From Ashinkailepas kermadecensis (taxonomy: Eukaryota > Arthropoda > Thecostraca > Neolepadidae): DNA of 64,000 nt. The stretch lies in the NCBI GenBank assembly GCA_034440615.1, contig JAOTOM010002913.1, positions 59,839 to 123,838 of the forward strand, read 5' to 3'. The notes under the pieces were generated by a model. The model saw nothing but the letters and a program-made list of their open reading frames with translations, had not been told where the DNA came from and ran no database searches. The position numbers and the translations under genes are program-made. Below are positions 59,879-64,000 of this stretch, one piece after another; within the stretch, counting starts at the first letter, position 1; every line of letters starts with the position of its first letter.

Positions 59879-62245
59879 GAGCTGTTTGTGGCTGGTGTGG
59901 CCCCGTCACTCATCTGAGCGGTCTGTGGCTGGTGTGGCCCGTCACTCATCTGAGCGGTATGTGGCTGGTGTGGCCCGTCACTCATCTGAGCGGTATGTGG
60001 CTGGTGTGGCCCGTCACTCATCTGAGCTGTCTGTGGCTGGTGTGGCCCGTCACTTACCTGAGCTGTCTGTGGCTGGTGTGGCCCGTCACTCACCTGAGCT
60101 GTCTGTGGCTGGTGTGGCCCGTCACTCATCTGAGCTGTCTGTGGCTGGTGTGGCCCGTCACTCACCTGAGCTGTCTGTGGCTGGTGTGGCCCCGTCACTC
60201 ACCTGAGCTGTCTGTGGCTGGTGTGGCCCGTCACTCACCTGAGCTGTCTGTGGCTGGTGTGGCCCGTCACTCATCTGAGCTGTCTGTGGCTGGTGTGGCC
60301 CGTCACTCATCTGAGCTGTCTGTGGCTGGTGTGGCCCGTCACTTACCTGAGCTGTCTGTGGCTGGTGTGGCCCGTCACTTACCTGAGCTGTCTGTGGCTG
60401 GTGTGGCCCGTCACTCACCTGAGCTGTCTGTGGCTGGTGTGGCCCGTCACTCATCTGAGCTGTCTGTGGCTGGTGTGGCCCGTCACTTACCTGAGCTGTC
60501 TGTGGCTGGTGTGGCCCCGTCACTTACCTGAGCTGTCTGTGGCTGGTGTGGCCCGTCACTCATCTGAGCTGTCTGTGGCTGGTGTGGCCCGTCACTTACC
60601 TGAGCTGTCTGTGGCTGGTGTGGCCCGTCACTCACCTGAGCTGTCTGTGGCTGGTGTGGCCCCGTCACTTACCTGAGTTGTCTGTGGCTGGTGTGGCCCG
60701 TCGCTAATCTGAGCTGTCTGTGGCTGGTGTGGCCCCGTCACTCACCTGAGCTGTCTGTGGCTGGTGTGGCCCGTCACTCACCTGAGCTGTCTGTGGCTGG
60801 TGTGGCCCGTCACTCATCTGAGCTGTCTGTGGCTGGTGTGGCCCGTCACTCACCTGAGCTGTCTGTGGCTGGTGTGGCCCCGTCACTTACCTGAGCTGTC
60901 TGTGGCTGGTGTGGCCCGTCGCTAATCTGAGCGGTCTGTGGCTGGTGTGGCCCCGTCACTTACCTGAGCTGTCTGTGGCTGGTGTGGCCCGTCGCTAATC
61001 TGAGCGGTCTGTGGCTGGTGTGGCCCGTCACTCATCTGAGCGGTCTGTGGCTGGTGTGGCCCCGTCACTTACCTGAGCTGTCTGTGGCTGGTGTGGCCCG
61101 TCACTCACCTGAGCTGTCTGTGGCTGGTGTGGCCCGTCACTCATCTGAGCTGTCTGTGGCTGGTGTGGCCCGTCACTTACCTGAGCTGTCTGTGGCTGGT
61201 GTGGCCCGTCACTCACCTGAGCTGTCTGTGGCTGGTGTGGCCCCGTCACTTATCTGAGCGGTCTGTGGCTGGTGTGGCCCGTCACTTACCTGAGCTGTCT
61301 GTGGCTGGTGTGGCCCGTCACTTACCTGAGCTGTCTGTGGCTGGTGGGCCCGTCACTCACCTGAGCTGTCTGTGGCTGGTGTGGCCCCGTCACTTACCTG
61401 AGCTGTCTGTGGCTGGTGTGGCCCCGTCACTCATCTGAGCTGTCTGTGGCTGGTGTGGCCCCGTCACTTACCTGAGCTGTCTGTGGCTGGTGTGGCCCGT
61501 CGCTAATCTGAGCGGTCTGTGGCTGGTGTGGCCCGTCACTCATCTGAGCGGTCTGTGGCTGGTGTGGCCCCGTCACTTACCTGAGCTGTCTGTGGCTGGT
61601 GTGGCCCGTCACTCACCTGAGCTGTCTGTGGCTGGTGTGGCCCCGTCACTCATCTAAGCGGTCTGTGGCTGGTGTGGCCCGTCACTCACCTGAGCTGTCT
61701 GTGGCTGGTGTGGCCCCGTCACTTACCTGAGCTGTCTGTGGCTGGTGTGGCCGGTCACTCACCTGAGCTGTCTGTGGCTGGTGTGGCCCGTCACTCATCT
61801 GAGCGGTCTGTGGTGGGTGTGGCCGGTCACTCACCTGAGCTGTCTGTGGCTGGTGTGGCCCGTCACTCATCTGAGCGGTCTGTGCTGTGGCTGGTGTGGC
61901 CCGTCACTCATCTGAGCGGTCTGTGGCTGGTGTGGCCCCGTCACTTACCTGAGCTGTCTGTGGCTGGTGTGGCCCGTCACTCATCTGAGCTGTCTGTGGC
62001 TGGTGTGGCCCGTCACTCATCTGAGCTGTCTGTGGCTGGTGTGGCCCCGTCACTTACCTGAGCTGTCTGTGGCTGGTGTGGCCCGTCACTCATCTGAGCG
62101 GTCTGTGGCTGGTGTGGCCCGTCACTCATCTGAGCGGTCTGTGGCTGGTGTGGCCCGTCACTCATCTGAGCGGTCTGTGGTGGGTGTGGCCCGTCACTCA
62201 TCTGAGCGGTCTGTGGTGGGTGTGGTCCGTCACACATCTGAGCGG
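59879..62245. repeat. 36-bp minisatellite, about 65 copies (2.4 kb)
   Basis: Unit gtctgtggctggtgtggccc then gtcactcatctgagcg. Variants differ at three positions (catc/cacc/tacc, gagcg/gagct and an extra C in ggcccc). The extra C makes a 37-base unit and resets the frame, which is why several long frames start and stop along the array. The gagcg variant is concentrated at the ends and gagct in the middle. Confidence 0.97.
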
Positions 62246-62248
62246 TCT

Positions 62249-62350
62249 GGCACCTATGCGCACCGACCGAGCTTCTTTGTGTGCACCTATGCGCACCGAC
62301 CGCGCTTCTTTGTGTGCACCTATGCGCACCGACCGACTTTCGGTGTGTGC
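62249..62350. repeat. 33-bp minisatellite, three copies
   Basis: gcacctatgcgcaccgaccg plus agcttctttgtgt, repeated three times directly after the 36-bp array; the last copy is diverged. Confidence 0.9.
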
Positions 62351-63250
62351 ACCCCGGGGGCTGATAGCGCGAGTGGCATATTTTTATTCACCCAAACAAG
62401 CAATAGATATTGGCGAGACACTGAAAAAGCATAAGCATATACCAGTGGTCGAGAACATGCAAGTGGCATGGTCCATCTCCGTCAAACTCTCTACTCTGAG
62501 GTGCACATTGTAACGAATAGAGGTATACTCCCCAGAATGAGTCACAGGTGGTAGCAGGAACAGTCCCACGCATCTTGATACAAGTAATATATTGGCACCC
62601 CAGTAATTTTTGTGACCACATGGTTAGTCACTGAATATGGCAATGTACAGTATACAGGCAATGTACAGGTGGTGCTACTGTACACCAGCTCCGGTGGTGC
62701 AGCCTGAGCGGGACTTGCTGTGTGTACACGACAGCCCCTGTTGCCCGTCCAGCCACGTGTCGACTTGACGGGACGGCGAATGAACCGCCATCCCTCCCAG
62801 CAATACAAACCAACTTAACTCCAAAACGTTCATTTTAAATGAATTGGCTCTTCGGCCGTCCAAAGCCTGTTATCTAAATCGACTGAGGAGTGAAAAGATG
62901 AGAGTCGCCGTCCCCTAAGTCGCACTGGACCATCAATCAAGCCAAAAGCGTCGTTGTTGACGGCTTTATCTGAGCCGAACCGACCGGCGGACGGCACGAC
63001 CAATCACAGCCCGGCGCGGCTCCGGGCAGCGCCTGTAGCGGCCTGCCTGCCGTGTGATTGGTCGACGCCGGCCGGACGGTGCTGCTGGCCCCCGCCCGCC
63101 GCCACGCCGTGCCGACTGGCTCCTGTAGACACTGTGTGTCGGGGGCGTGCTGTGCGTGCGCCGCAGCCCGTGCTGCCGCGGAGGGCGGGACCAGGACAGC
63201 GACGATCGGGCCACCTGTGCCAGGTGAGCCGGCCGACCGCGCCCACCGGC
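62351..63250. other. Gene-free stretch, right half CpG-rich
   Basis: 62,940-63,250 is strongly GC- and CpG-rich and might be a promoter island. Frames on both strands are compositional and I cannot support a gene. Confidence 0.4.
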
Positions 63251-63922
63251 GGGGCGGGGGGTGGTCCGGTCGGCAGGTGGGGTCGTCACCACTGCCGCCG
63301 GTGGTACCTGTCTGGTCGGCAGGTGGGGTCGTCACCACTGCTGCCCGTGGTAACTGTCTCGTCGGCAGGTGGGGTCGTCACCACTGCCGCCGGTGGTACC
63401 TGTCTGGTCGGCAGGTGAGGCGGCCGACCGCGCCCACCGGCGGGGCGGAGGGTGGTCCGGTCGGCAGGTGGGGTCGTCACCACTGCTGCCCGTGGTACCT
63501 GTCTGGTCGGCAGGTGGGGTCGTCACCACTGCTGCCCGTGGTACCTGTCTGGTCGGCAGGTGGGGTCGCCTCACCACTGCCCGTGGTACCTGTCTGATCG
63601 GCAGGTGGGGTCGTCACCACTGCTGCCCGTGGTACCTGTCTGATCGGCAGGTGGGGTCGTCACCACTGCTGCCCGGGCCTTCCTGTCTGGTCGGCAGGTG
63701 GGGGTCGTCACCACTGCTGCCCGGGTACCTCGTCTGGTCGGCAGGTGGGGGTCGTCACCACTGCTGCCCGTGGTACCTGTCTGGTCGGCAGGTGGGGTCG
63801 TCACCACTGCTGCCCGTGGTACCTGTCTGGTCGGCAGGTGGGGTCGTCACCACTGCTGCCCGTGGTACCTGTCTGGTCGGCAGGTGGGGTCGTCACCACT
63901 GCTGCCCGTGGTACCTGTCTGA
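63251..63922. repeat. 46-bp minisatellite, about 15 copies
   Basis: Unit ggtcggcaggtggggtcgtc, accactgctgcccgtggtac, ctgtct. A longer composite unit near 63240 and 63417 contains ggccgaccgcgcccaccggc, showing an older arrangement into which the shorter unit expanded. Confidence 0.95.
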
Positions 63923-64000
63923 CGCCCCGGCCGCCGTGCTGCTGCTCAGACGTGCATAACGTTGGGGTGTTGGAATAACAGTTGTTGTGCTATCGTGTGT

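Noticed and set aside
59879..62245. CRISPR-like appearance of regular 36-bp repeats
   Set aside because: Units are contiguous with no unique spacers, and the genome is eukaryotic; it is a minisatellite.
63058..63978. Long frames near the right edge
   Set aside because: Frames of the 46-bp minisatellite and CpG-rich flank; period and composition explain them.

Overview
This is a eukaryotic genomic window, most likely from an arthropod. The best pointers are a trehalose/sugar-transporter (Tret1-type) pseudogene, a Ty3/gypsy provirus whose envelope resembles the baculovirus/errantivirus F type, a Penelope-like element with a GIY-YIG domain, a CR1/jockey-type LINE and tRNA-derived SINE heads. 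Crustacean or chelicerate seems likelier than insect because of the extreme minisatellite load, but I cannot name a species. Little in the window looks like an ordinary host gene; almost everything recognisable is a mobile element, a relic or a tandem array.

Left third (1-19,060). The first 445 bases are an inverted copy of the 3' flank of the transporter pseudogene at 34.7 kb, so a paralogue probably ends just outside the window. A gypsy integrase relic (2,042-3,143, minus) and a weak protease-like patch (about 7,870, minus) follow. Between them lie a 30-bp and a 17-bp minisatellite, and after them a GGGACA array and an array of palindromic cAMP-response-element-like sites. The best-preserved element is a 7.4-kb LTR retrovirus-like insertion (9,460-16,826, read on the minus strand) with two 539-bp LTRs and a 4-bp target duplication. 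It reads gag, pol (protease and integrase core lost), an F-like env, and then a separate ORF with a chromodomain whose ATG overlaps the env stop. An 11-bp satellite follows.

Middle (19,060-44,260). Two more tRNA-like heads, a large CA-rich tract, two copies of one MITE-like family, and a cluster of nuclear-receptor half-sites (23.7-24.1 kb) precede a Penelope-like element (25.6-29.0 kb, plus) that is split by a terminal-inverted-repeat insertion carrying its own minisatellite. After a long AT-rich stretch come the internally deleted transporter pseudogene (34.7-35.7 kb, minus), a 177-bp satellite (37.2-38.1 kb), a 49-bp minisatellite and dinucleotide repeats.

Right third (44,260-64,000). The one convincing intact gene is a four-exon gene on the minus strand (44,260-48,544); exon phases agree throughout and it encodes about 951 residues with an Ala/Gly/Pro-rich middle encoded by a GC minisatellite. 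Next are a 1-kb tandem duplication, a 73-bp minisatellite, a terminal-inverted-repeat element full of G/C-rich subrepeats, a 5'-truncated LINE (56.0-58.3 kb, plus), and then 31-, 36-, 33- and 46-bp minisatellite arrays to the end of the window.

The most unusual system is the env-bearing gypsy provirus with a downstream, overlapping chromodomain/Cys-cluster ORF; I do not know a described element with that layout. Its parts are damaged (stops, frameshifts, deletions), so this copy cannot be autonomous, but the chromodomain ORF itself is open.
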